Source: Stutzerimonas kunmingensis
GTDB lineage: Bacteria > Pseudomonadota > Gammaproteobacteria > Pseudomonadales > Pseudomonadaceae
NCBI RefSeq assembly: GCF_900114065.1
Contig: NZ_FORS01000005.1
Location: 186,001 to 250,000, forward strand
Direction of reading: 5' to 3'
Length of the DNA: 64,000 bases
The translations under genes and the position numbers were made by a program. The notes beneath the pieces were generated by a model, which made no database searches, was not told where the DNA came from, and was given only the letters and a program-made list of their open reading frames with translations. This document shows positions 50,201 through 59,532 of the stretch, in pieces (the first letter of the stretch is position 1; the number at the start of each line of letters is the position of its first letter).

Positions 50201-51448
50201 TCAAGTGGGCAGCAGGCTTTCGCCGGCGTATAGCTCCTGAACGCTCTCGCGACGGCGCACTTCGAAGGCCTGGTCACCGTTCACCAGCACCTCGGCGGCG
50301 CGGCCGCGGGTGTTGTAGTTGGAGCTCATGACGAAGCCGTAGGCACCGGCCGAACACACCGCCAGCAGGTCGCCCTCGACCAGCGCCAGCTCACGATCCT
50401 TGGCGAGGAAGTCGCCGGTTTCGCAGATCGGTCCGACGATGTCGTAGCGACGCGTATCGCCTTCGTGCGGCTGCACCGCGATGACGTTCATCCACGCCTG
50501 GTACAGCGCCGGACGGATCAGGTCGTTCATCGCCGCATCGACGATGGCGAAATCCTTGTGCGCGGTGTGCTTGAGGTATTCCACGCGGGTCAGCAGCACG
50601 CCGGCGTTGGCGACGATGGAGCGGCCTGGCTCGAACACCAGCGCCAGCCCGCGGCCTTCGATGCGCTGGCGCACGGCCTGGATGTAGTCACCGGCCAGCG
50701 GTGGCTGCTCGTCGCGGTAACGCACGCCGAGGCCGCCACCGAGGTCAAGGTGACGAATCTGGATGCCGCGTGCGGCGAGGCGCTCGGTCAGTGCGAGCAG
50801 GCGGTCGAGCGCATCGAGGAAAGGCGGCAGGCTGGTCAGCTGCGAACCGATATGGCAGTCGACACCGACCACTTCCAGGTTCGGCAGCTCGGCGGCACGG
50901 GCGTAGACCGCCTCGGCATTGTCGATATCGATGCCGAACTTGTTCTCTTTGAGACCTGTGGAAATGTACGGGTGGGTGCCGGCATCGACGTCCGGGTTGA
51001 CCCGCAGCGACACCGGCGCCTTTTTGCCGAGCTCGGCGGCGACCTGCTGCAGGCGCTCCAGCTCATCGGTGGATTCCACGTTGAAGCAGTGCACGCCGAC
51101 TTCCAGCGCTCGGCGCATGTCGTCACGGGTCTTGCCGACGCCAGAGAAGACGATACGGTCCGGCTGTCCGCCGGCGGCCAGTACGCGCTCCAGCTCACCG
51201 CGCGAGACGATGTCGAAACCGGCGCCGAGACGTGCCAGAACGTTCAGTACGCCCAGGTTCGAATTGGCTTTGACGGCGAAGCAGACCAGATGCGGCATGC
51301 CATCCAGCGCATCGGCATAGGCCCGGTACTGGGCTTCGATGTGCGCGCGGGAATAGACGTAGGTCGGGGTGCCGAAGCGTTGCGCAAGTGCGGGCAGTGC
51401 CACGCCTTCCGCGAAGAGTTGACCGTCGCGGTACGAGAAGGCCTCCAT
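50201..51448 (-). CDS. lysA: Diaminopimelate decarboxylase
   Basis: LysA makes L-lysine from meso-diaminopimelate in the last step of the pathway. The 415-residue PLP enzyme has the Lys Schiff-base residue at Lys60 in FAVKANSN, the glycine-rich phosphate loop DLGGGLGV, and the active-site Cys in [10 protein letters not shown]. It sits between lppL and dapF in the same order as in P. aeruginosa. Confidence 0.97.
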   Translation of the reverse strand: MEAFSYRDGQLFAEGVALPALAQRFGTPTYVYSRAHIEAQYRAYADALDGMPHLVCFAVKANSNLGVLNVLARLGAGFDIVSRGELERVLAAGGQPDRIVFSGVGKTRDDMRRALEVGVHCFNVESTDELERLQQVAAELGKKAPVSLRVNPDVDAGTHPYISTGLKENKFGIDIDNAEAVYARAAELPNLEVVGVDCHIGSQLTSLPPFLDALDRLLALTERLAARGIQIRHLDLGGGLGVRYRDEQPPLAGDYIQAVRQRIEGRGLALVFEPGRSIVANAGVLLTRVEYLKHTAHKDFAIVDAAMNDLIRPALYQAWMNVIAVQPHEGDTRRYDIVGPICETGDFLAKDRELALVEGDLLAVCSAGAYGFVMSSNYNTRGRAAEVLVNGDQAFEVRRRESVQELYAGESLLPT

Positions 51449-51460
51449 GAACAGCCTCCT

Positions 51461-51601
51461 TTAGAGTTCGAAACGGTCTTTGGAACGTTCTTTGACGGTT
51501 TTCTCGTCATCCGGCAGGTACAGCGGACCTTTCTGGCCACAACCGCTGAGCGCGGCGGCGAAGACGGCGAGTGCGATGAAGGGAAGCAGAAGGCGCTTCA
51601 T
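51461..51601 (-). CDS. lppL: Small lipoprotein LppL
   Basis: A 46-residue precursor with a lipoprotein signal: Met-Lys-Arg start, hydrophobic core and lipobox LSGC (Cys21), leaving a mature peptide [13 protein letters not shown] and a charged tail. It resembles LptM/LppL small lipoproteins encoded beside lysA. LptM of E. coli helps LptD fold, so a part in outer-membrane LPS export is possible but not shown here. It is first in the operon. Confidence 0.9.
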   Translation of the reverse strand: MKRLLLPFIALAVFAAALSGCGQKGPLYLPDDEKTVKERSKDRFEL

Positions 51602-51790
51602 GGGGACTGGAATCCTTGAAAAATCTAATCGCCGGAGTATACCCAGCACCCGGCGGATTGCCTATGCGAGCAGCACGTCACACGGCGGCCGTGCTGGCGG
51701 GCGGCTCGCTTGATCCGGCTGCGCCCTGCTAAGCTCGCCGCCATCGCATGCGGCCCGCGTCGCGTGCAGAACAATTCGAGGAAGTGTTGC

Positions 51791-52123
51791 ATGAGCCTGA
51801 GCGAAGCCCGTTATCACGATCTGGTCGATGCTGTGCAGGAGAGTGTCGAGGACGTATTCGATGACACCAGTCTGGACGTCGACCTGGAGAACTCCGGTGG
51901 TGTGCTGACCGTGCGCTTCGATAACGGCAGTCAGCTGATCCTCAGCCGCCAGCCCGCGTTGCGCCAGCTGTGGGTCGCGGCGCGCTCCGGCGGCTTTCAT
52001 TTCGACTACGACGAAGGCAGCCAGCTGTGGCTGTGCGATGCAAGCGGCGAGCGCCTCGGAGAGCTGCTCTCGCGGGTGACGCTGGAGCAGGGCGGCGAAG
52101 CGCTGGAATTCGAGGATATCTGA
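51791..52123 (+). CDS. cyaY: Frataxin homologue CyaY
   Basis: A 110-residue iron-binding protein that modulates IscS-driven iron-sulfur cluster assembly. The acidic first helix (ARYHDLVDAVQESVEDVFDD) carries the iron-binding ridge, followed by strands with LTVRFDNGSQLILSRQP and LRQLWVAARSGGFHF. The start matches the family. It is divergent from lppL-lysA. A strong terminator follows at 52213. Confidence 0.95.
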   Translation: MSLSEARYHDLVDAVQESVEDVFDDTSLDVDLENSGGVLTVRFDNGSQLILSRQPALRQLWVAARSGGFHFDYDEGSQLWLCDASGERLGELLSRVTLEQGGEALEFEDI

Positions 52124-52212
52124 CGCAATCTGCGTGCAGCCCCCGCGAGCCGGGCGCTGCCGGTGGGGCCCTTGCTTATTCGGGCTGCTGTGATAGTGTC
52201 TTCGCAGGTCAA

Positions 52213-52247
52213 CAAAACCCCGCCTTCGGGCGGGGTTTTGCTTTTTT
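52213..52247 (+). terminator. Terminator after cyaY
   Basis: A 12-bp perfect stem (CAAAACCCCGCC) with a TTCG tetraloop and a run of six T: a strong intrinsic terminator. Confidence 0.93.
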
Positions 52248-52283
52248 CGTGTTTTATTTTTTCGCAGGAGCTTGCCAGAACCC

Positions 52284-52688
52284 ATGACCAGTGCACCGCC
52301 GATCATCCTTACCCAACTCGATCTGCAGCGCCTTGAGCGGCTGCTCGACAGTCTGGACGACTACGGTCCGGCCGCCGAAGCGCTCGAGCAGGAACTGTCG
52401 CGGGCGCAGATCGTGGAACGCAGCGAGATGCCTGCGGGCGTCGTGACCATGAATTCGCGCGTGCACTGCCGCGACGAAGGCACGGGCAAGGACTACCACC
52501 TGACGCTGGTCTATCCCCACGACGCCGGCAAGGAAGGCACCGTGTCCGTCCTCGCACCGGTCGGTACGGCGCTGCTGGGCATGAGTGTAGGCCAGCACAT
52601 CGACTGGCCGACTCCATCCGGCAAGATGATCAAGCTCACCCTGCTCGCGATCGAATACCAGCCCGAAGCGGCAGGCGATCCGTTCTGA
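52284..52688 (+). CDS. rnk: Nucleoside diphosphate kinase regulator Rnk
   Basis: A 134-residue GreA/Rnk-type protein: a short N-terminal coiled coil and a C-terminal FKBP-like domain (about 45-130, with SVLAPVGTALLGMSVGQHIDWPTPSGK shortened here as LLGMSVGQHIDWP). Rnk binds RNA polymerase and in E. coli and P. aeruginosa affects nucleoside diphosphate kinase level. The ATG at 52284 has GGAG about 13 bases upstream; an in-frame TTG at 52272 is too close to that site. It lies beside cyaA as in PAO1. Confidence 0.92.
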   Translation: MTSAPPIILTQLDLQRLERLLDSLDDYGPAAEALEQELSRAQIVERSEMPAGVVTMNSRVHCRDEGTGKDYHLTLVYPHDAGKEGTVSVLAPVGTALLGMSVGQHIDWPTPSGKMIKLTLLAIEYQPEAAGDPF

Positions 52689-52863
52689 CGGGCGACGCTT
52701 GCGAGATGATCAGCCTGGCCGCCGCTGCGATCGGGCTGGTAGCAGCTTTCCGCAGCTCTGCCTTTGTTGGCGCGAAAAGCGTTGGATAGCCACTGCGCAA
52801 TGCAGCTGGTTCGTCAGGCCGGAACCTCGTCGAGACGCTGACTGAAGCCCCGTCAGCGCCCTC

Positions 52864-55686
52864 TTATGACTCCATTGCCGCGTTCAGCGCCGCCTCCAGG
52901 CGCGCCTTGTAGCGTAGGTGTTGCACAGTCTGGCTGCGTCCGCTGCCGTGCAGGCCAGTGAGGTCGAGGTCGGTGATGTAGCAGGGGTAGCGTTCACCGT
53001 CGCGGCGCCGGGAAATGATCGTGCGTGTCACGGCGGCGAACAGCTCGGCACCATATTCCAGGCCGGAAAACTCCTGATGGTTACAGTACAGGGTGACCTG
53101 CGAGCGACCGTTTTCGCCCGCCTCGACAATCGCCTGCACGTCGTAGAACGGATCGTTGACCTCGCCCTGGGGCGCCGGTCTTCGTTCCAGTTGTGCCGGT
53201 CGGGCGCCTTGTCCGGGTTGAATGCGGTAGAAGAGGATCGCCGGGTCGACCAGCTCCTGGCTTTGTCCGGGCTGCTGCGCGTTACGCCGATACAGCATTG
53301 ACTCGAGAAAGCGCATCAGCGGGCGCAGCAGGGTGCGCTCGTCGCGATAGGGCAGCTGCTGGCGCCAGAGGGCATTGCATTCATCGAGTACGCTGAGTTC
53401 GGCGATTTCCCCGGCCGTGCGGTAGAACACCTGCAGGCATCCCGGGCGGCCTTGCGCAAGAATCAGCGCCAGATCGTCACCGTCCAGCGCCGCACGATCG
53501 AGCCGGAACGGGCTGTAGGCGTGGTGAGCCTCGCCAAGGTGTTCGAGCAGTGCGGCGCGATCGCTCAGGTGGGTGAGACGCAGCGCGTTCGCCTCGCGCT
53601 GCAGCATGTGGAAATGCTGGCGAACCTGAAGCAGGTAGCGTCCATGAGCGACGCTGGCAAGGCTCTGGCGGGCATCCTCGAATATCTGCTCGACTCGCCG
53701 CGCGATGGCCTGTCCGCGATTGCGGGCGAAGCAGAAGACCTGCAGCTGCGGTGCCTGCACGACCCGCTCGAGGCTATCCAGATAATCGCGCAGGCACAGT
53801 GGCAGCGCCTTCGGCCCTTCGTAGCGGGTCACCAGCAACTCGTTCCAGCTGTTGAGCGTGACCTGATCCACGCTCAGCACCAGGCTTTCCGGCGCCGCGT
53901 TCAGCATCGACTGCTCGCCGATGGCAGATGCTGTCGGGGCTTGCTGGGTGGGGTCCAGGCCGATGTTGATCAGCAGCAGCACCCGGCTGGGTTTGCTCGC
54001 GGCCAGTAGCGCTTCTTCGTCCACCGGGCATAGCGGCATCGGCAGCGCACGGCGCAGGTCGCTGAACAGGGCGAACAGTTCCGCTTCGCTCAGGCCGCTG
54101 TCGCCAGGGAACAGGGACAGGTGGGTGCTGACATCCACCACGCCGTTGCGGTGACACCAGGCCAGCAGCGCGACCAGCTCGCGAGAGCGCTTCAATGGGG
54201 CGAAATTGCTCAGTTCCGGCGCGGTGAGCTGGCCCTGATAGAGCGACCAGCGCACGTCGCCCGCAGCGTCGTAATCGTGCACCAGGGTCAGGCTGTGTTC
54301 AGCCATATCCGGCGAGATACCAAGATTGACCACCTCGACCTTGCCGGCCTTGCGTTCGATCGCGGCGTACAGGCGACGACCCAGCACGCCGAGGTCGCGA
54401 CTGGTGAGCGGACTGGTGGCCTGAAGGCGTCGGGTGAAGTCGCTGAGAAAGCGATAGCCGTAGGTCAGTTCGTTGACCAGCATGCGACGTTCCTGGCTGA
54501 CCTGACGCACTTTCCAGTGGCTGCGGTTGTCGAGCAGTGCGAACTGCCGCTCGTCCCAGCGCCAGTCGTGGGTCAGCCGCTCGAGCAGGCTGCGCTGCCA
54601 GCTCTTGTTGCGGTTGACCGGTGGCCGGCTCAGTGGGCGATTGATCTTCAGGTACAGGCAGCGCCGCGCCAGCTCCAGGCGCTCGTGGTCGCCGCGCGCG
54701 CCGAGGTAACGCTCGATGGCAAGGTAGGCGGCGATATACGGGTCGAGCTCGTTCAGATCGAACCGCCCTTGATAGATGGCCTGTTTGAAGTCCAGGGCCA
54801 GGCAGCGCAGCTGCGGATACTGGCTGGCATACACCTCCACCAGCAGCAGCTTGAACAGCGATTTGTAGGGCGAGGCTATGGCCTTGTAGAGCTGCCAGAG
54901 TCCGGCGCCGACGAACTCGCCGGGCGGCACCTGGCCCAGGTGGCCGAGGTCGAGTACTTCGTCGGCGCGCACGAAACGCTTGGCCAGCAGCGTCGCCACA
55001 TACTCGTCGTAGCGGTGCTCCTCGTAGTCCGGCACCAGCCACCAGAGCGGGATGCGCCCGCCGAGCCAGAGTGCCGTGCGGTAGAACTCGTCGAGCAGCA
55101 GGTAGTGCTGGGTGGTGCCGCAGTCATCGGAGGTCAACCTGGCTTCGCGCTGGCCCTGATTGAAGCGCTGCGGATCGACCAGAAAGAAGTGCGCTTCGCT
55201 GCCCTGGCTCGCCGCCCAGGCTTCCAGCAGTTCGCACTTGCGGCGCAGTTCCTCGATCTGGCCGGCGTCCAGGGCGGGATCGTGGCAGACCCACACGTCC
55301 AGATCGCTGTGCTCGTCCTGCGCCACGGTGCCGAGGCTGCCCATGAGGAACAGGCCGAGTATCGGCTGCGGCAGTTTTCCGCGCGCCGGCTTGTAGGCGA
55401 ACGAGCGGCTCAGGCGCTGTGCTTCGGCGAGCTGCTCGGCGTCCGGCACGAAGTGCGCGAGTCCGGCAGGGGTAGTCGCCGAGACATAGCCGGGGAGAAT
55501 CGGATGGTTGACGTGAAACAGCAGCGGCAGCAGCTTGAGTACCTGCTGCTGGCGCGTCGACATGGCCTGCAGGGCCCGCTCCAGGCGTGCGGAGTTGACC
55601 GCGAGAAAGCGCGCCCGCAGCGTGGTCAGCACCTTGCGGTCGATGCCTTCTTCGAGAATCGGGTGGATGTGCTGGGTGCGGGTCAT
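52864..55686 (-). CDS. cyaA: Class I adenylate cyclase CyaA
   Basis: CyaA makes cAMP from ATP. At 940 residues it is the large enterobacterial-type class I enzyme. The catalytic nucleotidyltransferase motif is GSLGTVAQDEHSDLDVWVCH (about 120-139; Gly-Ser and the two Asp that hold metal). The long C-terminal regulatory part follows. In P. aeruginosa most Vfr-relevant cAMP comes from CyaB, with CyaA contributing. The start at 55686 lacks a good ribosome site; other starts upstream are less conserved. Confidence 0.92.
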   Translation of the reverse strand: MTRTQHIHPILEEGIDRKVLTTLRARFLAVNSARLERALQAMSTRQQQVLKLLPLLFHVNHPILPGYVSATTPAGLAHFVPDAEQLAEAQRLSRSFAYKPARGKLPQPILGLFLMGSLGTVAQDEHSDLDVWVCHDPALDAGQIEELRRKCELLEAWAASQGSEAHFFLVDPQRFNQGQREARLTSDDCGTTQHYLLLDEFYRTALWLGGRIPLWWLVPDYEEHRYDEYVATLLAKRFVRADEVLDLGHLGQVPPGEFVGAGLWQLYKAIASPYKSLFKLLLVEVYASQYPQLRCLALDFKQAIYQGRFDLNELDPYIAAYLAIERYLGARGDHERLELARRCLYLKINRPLSRPPVNRNKSWQRSLLERLTHDWRWDERQFALLDNRSHWKVRQVSQERRMLVNELTYGYRFLSDFTRRLQATSPLTSRDLGVLGRRLYAAIERKAGKVEVVNLGISPDMAEHSLTLVHDYDAAGDVRWSLYQGQLTAPELSNFAPLKRSRELVALLAWCHRNGVVDVSTHLSLFPGDSGLSEAELFALFSDLRRALPMPLCPVDEEALLAASKPSRVLLLINIGLDPTQQAPTASAIGEQSMLNAAPESLVLSVDQVTLNSWNELLVTRYEGPKALPLCLRDYLDSLERVVQAPQLQVFCFARNRGQAIARRVEQIFEDARQSLASVAHGRYLLQVRQHFHMLQREANALRLTHLSDRAALLEHLGEAHHAYSPFRLDRAALDGDDLALILAQGRPGCLQVFYRTAGEIAELSVLDECNALWRQQLPYRDERTLLRPLMRFLESMLYRRNAQQPGQSQELVDPAILFYRIQPGQGARPAQLERRPAPQGEVNDPFYDVQAIVEAGENGRSQVTLYCNHQEFSGLEYGAELFAAVTRTIISRRRDGERYPCYITDLDLTGLHGSGRSQTVQHLRYKARLEAALNAAMES

Positions 55687-55837
55687 TGTGGTTCGTGCAG
55701 GCGAGGCTAACCCCTGTTCATCGGCCAATCGGCGTGCGGCTTGAGGCGCGGCGCAAGTTTGCCTGCAGTGAGCGACCAACGGCCAGGGCCGGCGTCATCC
55801 GTGCCCTGGACTGGTGAAGCGGAACGGCATGGCGATG

Positions 55838-56083
55838 TCAGGCCGTGACGGTTTCCGAGAGGATGGTATGCAGCGTTTGCGCCTGTTCGGCCGCGTCGCG
55901 GCCAAGGCTGGTGAGGTAACCGCCGTCGGCCTGGGTGATCAGGCCCTTGGCGTGGAGGCGGCCAAAAGCGGCGATGGTGGCGGGGCTGGCTTCGTGATGC
56001 ACCTTCAGCCCTTCCTGCAGATTTTCCAGATTGAACTGTCGGAGTACGTCCAGTTCGGCAACCAGCTCAGGGGTGTACGACAT
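55838..56083 (-). CDS. Small TIGR02647-family protein
   Basis: An 81-residue protein beginning SYTPELVAELDVLRQFNLEN and built like a winged helix (ALAR-type: ASPATIAAFGRLHAKGLI, then DGGYLTSLGRDAAEQ). I recognise the TIGR02647 family of short proteobacterial proteins, presumed DNA-binding, with no established role. GAGGAG lies upstream. It is next to two other small unknown genes downstream of cyaA. Confidence 0.78.
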   Translation of the reverse strand: MSYTPELVAELDVLRQFNLENLQEGLKVHHEASPATIAAFGRLHAKGLITQADGGYLTSLGRDAAEQAQTLHTILSETVTA

Positions 56084-56161
56084 GCTCGCTCCTCGGATGG
56101 TGGGCTCATGCCCTGTTTGCTGAGTGTAGATGCTGTCGGTGGCCCTGCCTTGATCCAGATC

Positions 56162-56605
56162 CTATTCGGATGCTTCCGGCAGTTCCGGCAGCTTGCGCAG
56201 CATGGTCTCGTAGGCGGCACCGTCGAAAGGGCGGTCTTCGCTGAGCATCGTGCGGATCTCATGGGCCAGGACCAGGGCCATCATCTGCAAGCATTCGTCG
56301 CGCTCGTAGCCGACCAGGGTGAGCTTGTTCAGCGTGGCCTGGGTAGCCGCGGGCTCGCCGGCTTCAAGTTGGTTCTCGATTGCCTGGATCAGGGTCGACT
56401 CGGCGAAGGCTTCATCTTCATCGTTGCTGGGGTTTTCTTGCGCCATGGCGGGGGTCTCGTCGAGCGGTGCCGGGTTTTCTTCGTCCAGCTGGCAGATCGT
56501 GCAGCTGCCGTCATCCGGCCGGTTGGTTTCGACGTAGCGTACCCGTCGCTGGGCGGCCTGGCGATCAGCATCGACGCGATAGCGGGGGCGGTCTGAATCG
56601 GACAT
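56162..56605 (-). CDS. Acidic protein of unknown function with a C-x-x-C motif
   Basis: A 147-residue cytoplasmic protein. Residues 1-30 are basic, then CTICQL (about 35-40), a Cys pair in an otherwise Cys-poor chain, then an acidic Pro/Glu/Asp stretch (about 42-70) that is probably disordered, and a helical C-terminal half (LIQAIENQLEAGEPAATQAT onward). GGAGG lies upstream of the ATG at 56605. I know no family. The Cys pair could bind metal, but two residues alone are not enough. Confidence 0.7.
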   Translation of the reverse strand: MSDSDRPRYRVDADRQAAQRRVRYVETNRPDDGSCTICQLDEENPAPLDETPAMAQENPSNDEDEAFAESTLIQAIENQLEAGEPAATQATLNKLTLVGYERDECLQMMALVLAHEIRTMLSEDRPFDGAAYETMLRKLPELPEASE

Positions 56606-56678
56606 GGGGTTCCTCCATACGGATGCGTCCAGCTAAGCACCTGCTGCCGCGTGGGGCAATGCGGCGTTGTGCGGTGCG

Positions 56679-57260
56679 TCAGTCCATCAGGCTCAGGGCC
56701 AGGCAGAGCAGGCCAAATGCGCTCCAGACCAGCGAGAAGATGATCGGCGTGCGCAGCGAGAACAGCAGGGTGCGCTTGTAGCGATGCCCGCCGACCGGGC
56801 TGTTACCTTCGCCGAACAGCGCCGATTCGTTGTTGGGCAGCATACCGACGCGGCCTTCGAGCTGCAGCAGTTCGGACTGTTTCTGATGCCAGCGTTCGAT
56901 GACGTCGAAATTGGACTTGATGCCGGGCATCGCGTGCAGCGATGTGATCAGGCCGAGCACCGAGAGGATCGCCGGCACCACCAGGCGGAACAGCTCGCCC
57001 CACTCAGGGTTGCTGTTGGCCATCGACGAGGCAAAGGCAATCATCAGGAACGATTGTGACGACAGGTAGGCGCTGGTGCGTTCGGCCAGCAGGGAAGATT
57101 CGAAATGGATTTCGGAGCGGTAGAAGATCAGGCGTTCCTTGGGCGAGTCGAAGAGCTCGGCGCCCTGGGTGTCCTGATTCAGCAGCAGGGTGCGCAGATC
57201 GGTCATGCAGGCCTCGGCGAATGCGACGGCGGACATGGGAGGAATCGCCGGCGGTTGCAT
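56679..57260 (-). CDS. Membrane protein of unknown function
   Basis: About 193 residues with two central transmembrane helices (about 72-88, 94-114) and a C-terminal one (about 173-190) after a soluble stretch of 55 residues. Between the membrane pairs is a charged IKSNFDVIERWHQKQSELLQ segment that may be a coiled coil. The layout loosely recalls small helical-bundle pore or stress proteins, but there is no motif to support a named family. The start is uncertain: TTG at 57269, ATG at 57260 or a later one; 57260 is used here. It precedes the NnrS-like gene by 30 bp. Confidence 0.62.
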   Translation of the reverse strand: MQPPAIPPMSAVAFAEACMTDLRTLLLNQDTQGAELFDSPKERLIFYRSEIHFESSLLAERTSAYLSSQSFLMIAFASSMANSNPEWGELFRLVVPAILSVLGLITSLHAMPGIKSNFDVIERWHQKQSELLQLEGRVGMLPNNESALFGEGNSPVGGHRYKRTLLFSLRTPIIFSLVWSAFGLLCLALSLMD

Positions 57261-57299
57261 GTAGGTCAAGCGTAATGCGCGAGAGTTCCGGTCGATGAC

Positions 57300-58448
57300 T
57301 CAGTGATTAGCGTTGCCGCGAGGACTATCCGAATGGGCGTCGCGACAACGCCAGAGCAGCAAGGTCAGCGCCATAAAGGCCAGCGACCAGCAACCGGCGG
57401 CGAGCAGCAGCCAGGCCGGGTTAGGCTGACTCAGCAGGGCGGGCAGCACGCGAGCCAGCGCGGCCAGGCTGATCAGCAACGCCACGCCCTGTATCCAGGG
57501 CTGCGCCGCGGGATCGCGGAAACGGTAGATCAGCCGCGTGCGGGCCATGACCGCGAAAGTCAGGCTGCCCAGCGCGCCGACGGTCAAAGCGTGCAGCGTT
57601 GCGTTCAATGGCAGCGCCGGTAGCAGCGTACCCAGGCCAAGCAATAGCAGGCCAATGGCGAGCCAGGCATAGCCGAGCAGCAGCGTCAGCAACTCCGGCC
57701 GCGCGCAGCGCCAGGGTTGCCAGCGCAGCAGGCGGATGGTCGTGAGTACGGCAGCGGCGACCAGTACGGCGCCGGTGAGTTGCCGGGTGAGCGGCCAGGG
57801 CAGGAGATTCAACAGCAGGGCGAGGCCGAGCAGGATCAGCACGGCGCCTTCGATATGCGGCTGCACCCGCGCATCCAGTCGCCATCCCCGGCTCTGCGCG
57901 TAACCGGCGACGGCTGGCGCGATGATCCGTCCGCCCATGAAGAACATCAGGGTGGCGAGCAATAGCAGCGCCTCCTCCAGCATGAGGCGGTCGAAGCCAG
58001 CTCCAAAGCCGCCGCTGGCGATGGCGCTGAGCAGACTCAGCCCGGCGACCACGGGTGCGACGCTCTGGTTACGCCATTTCTTCGCGGCGCCGAGAAAGCG
58101 CGGCAGCACTTTCCAGGCAAGGCCGGTGGCAAAGATCGCGGCGCTGGCGAGTGCCAGCCATGAACCCGGCCACAGCAGGAAGCTCAGTCGTGCGAGCGCC
58201 CAGCAGCCGAGCAGCGTCAGGGTAAAGCGCAGTCGCTGCGGGCCGAGCAGGTAGCCGGCGATCACCGCCAGGGCGAAGCCGAAGAGCATTTCGTGGGCGT
58301 GACCGGCGGATGTGGCGAGCCCGGGCAACGCGGGAAGCAGGCCAAGTAGTGCCAGTACCGAATACGGCAGAATCAGTGCCGCGTAGAGCGCGGCAGCCGG
58401 GAAGAACCAGGCATTGGCAAAGGGCAGGCGCGCTTTTCGCGGCGGCAT
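57300..58448 (-). CDS. NnrS-family haem-copper membrane protein
   Basis: About 382 residues with 12 predicted helices. The family motif HAHEMLFGFALAVIAGYLL (about 45-63) is present, with conserved His residues that can bind haem or copper. NnrS proteins are linked to nitric-oxide tolerance in denitrifiers, and P. stutzeri is one. The start is uncertain: ATG at 58448 lacks a ribosome site; a TTG at 58487 overlaps the upstream acetyltransferase stop (TTGA) and would add 13 residues. The family is assigned on the motif, and the canonical TAVPNW after it is missing. Confidence 0.75.
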   Translation of the reverse strand: MPPRKARLPFANAWFFPAAALYAALILPYSVLALLGLLPALPGLATSAGHAHEMLFGFALAVIAGYLLGPQRLRFTLTLLGCWALARLSFLLWPGSWLALASAAIFATGLAWKVLPRFLGAAKKWRNQSVAPVVAGLSLLSAIASGGFGAGFDRLMLEEALLLLATLMFFMGGRIIAPAVAGYAQSRGWRLDARVQPHIEGAVLILLGLALLLNLLPWPLTRQLTGAVLVAAAVLTTIRLLRWQPWRCARPELLTLLLGYAWLAIGLLLLGLGTLLPALPLNATLHALTVGALGSLTFAVMARTRLIYRFRDPAAQPWIQGVALLISLAALARVLPALLSQPNPAWLLLAAGCWSLAFMALTLLLWRCRDAHSDSPRGNANH

Positions 58449-58483
58449 CGCGGCGGGTGGCGCAGGCGTGCTGGAACGATTGC

Positions 58484-58963
58484 TCAACCGGCCGCGAACT
58501 CTGACAGTGCGTCGCCGGCAAGGCGGTAGCCGATCCACTCGTTCTGCGGCCTGGCGCCGATGGATTCGTAGAAGTCGATGGCTGGCTGGTTCCAGTCCAG
58601 CACCGACCACTCGAAGCGCCCGCAGCCGCGTGCCACCGCCAGTTTTGCCAGATGACGCAGCAACGCCTTGCCGGCACCGACGCCACGCTGCTGCGGGGTG
58701 ACGTAAAGGTCTTCCAGATACAGGCCGTGCTTGCCCAGCCAGGTCGAGTAGTTGAAGAAATACACCGCATAACCGATCGGCTCGCCGTCCAGCTCGCAGA
58801 TCAGGCCATGGGCGGTGCTGCCGTCGGCGAACAGGCTATTCTCTATGCCGGCGACGTCGCTCGTGACCTCGTGCTCGGCCTTTTCGTAGATGGCCAGGTC
58901 GGTGATAAAGCGCAGGATCAGCGCGGCGTCTTCGCGAACCGCGGGGCGAATGTGCAGAGACAT
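58484..58963 (-). CDS. GNAT-family N-acetyltransferase (diamine acetyltransferase-like)
   Basis: A 159-residue GNAT enzyme. Motif A is QQRGVGAGKALLRHLA (about 92-107), and FNYSTWLGKHGLYLEDLYV before it is the typical spermidine/diamine acetyltransferase segment (SSAT type). Acetyl-CoA is the donor; a polyamine or amino compound is the probable acceptor. The start MSLHIRPAVREDA is standard. It is followed by the NnrS-like gene with overlap or near overlap. Confidence 0.87.
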   Translation of the reverse strand: MSLHIRPAVREDAALILRFITDLAIYEKAEHEVTSDVAGIENSLFADGSTAHGLICELDGEPIGYAVYFFNYSTWLGKHGLYLEDLYVTPQQRGVGAGKALLRHLAKLAVARGCGRFEWSVLDWNQPAIDFYESIGARPQNEWIGYRLAGDALSEFAAG

Positions 58964-58986
58964 TACAGGCAGGCCCTCAATAAGGT

Positions 58987-59532
58987 TTAACGGGACGACA
59001 GGTTCGCCAGAAAGGCGTTGATGGCCTGCCGTGAGTCCAGTCGTAGGTATTGGCAGGATGGCGGTGCGTTACGCATTTCCTCGGCGTAGCGCTGCCGGTA
59101 AATCGGGTGGCGGGTCCACGACCAAGCCAGGATGGATTGGCGTGGGTTCAATTTGAATAAATTGCTCCAGCGCTCGCGGTTGCCATTCCACAACTCCTCA
59201 CGGCAGGCCAGGCGTCGCAGGGTGCGCCAGATGACCTGGCGCATTACCGTGTGGCGTGGCAGATCCAGCCAGATCACCATGTCCGAGCGCTCTCGCACCA
59301 ACGGTCGCACCGCCGAATAATTGCCTTCTGCGACCCAGTCGTCGCCCTGCAGCGCATCACGGGTCGCCTGCTGAAACTGCTCGGTAGGCAACGGCAGCCA
59401 GCCCGGTTGATGGAACAGGGCATCCAGCTCGATATGGCGATAACCGAGCTGCTGCGCCAGATGGCGCGACAGCATGGTCTTGCCGGCACCTGAACAGCCG
59501 ACCACCGAAATACGGCGGCCAGACGTGATCAT
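58987..59532 (-). CDS. Adenylate kinase-like P-loop protein
   Basis: A 181-residue nucleoside/small-molecule kinase-like ATPase. Walker A is GCSGAGKT (12-19). [11 protein letters not shown] (about 35-45) and WVAEGNYS are the typical substrate-side motifs of the topology-modulation (FlaR-type) group, and [18 protein letters not shown] a lid-like stretch. The phosphate acceptor is unknown. Its ATG overlaps the argH stop by 4 bp (ATGA), so it is translated from the same message as argH. Confidence 0.82.
   Translation of the reverse strand: MITSGRRISVVGCSGAGKTMLSRHLAQQLGYRHIELDALFHQPGWLPLPTEQFQQATRDALQGDDWVAEGNYSAVRPLVRERSDMVIWLDLPRHTVMRQVIWRTLRRLACREELWNGNRERWSNLFKLNPRQSILAWSWTRHPIYRQRYAEEMRNAPPSCQYLRLDSRQAINAFLANLSSR

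Noticed and set aside
54121-55710. 529-codon open frame on + opposite cyaA
   Set aside because: Antisense to a conserved gene with identifiable catalytic residues; no independent support.
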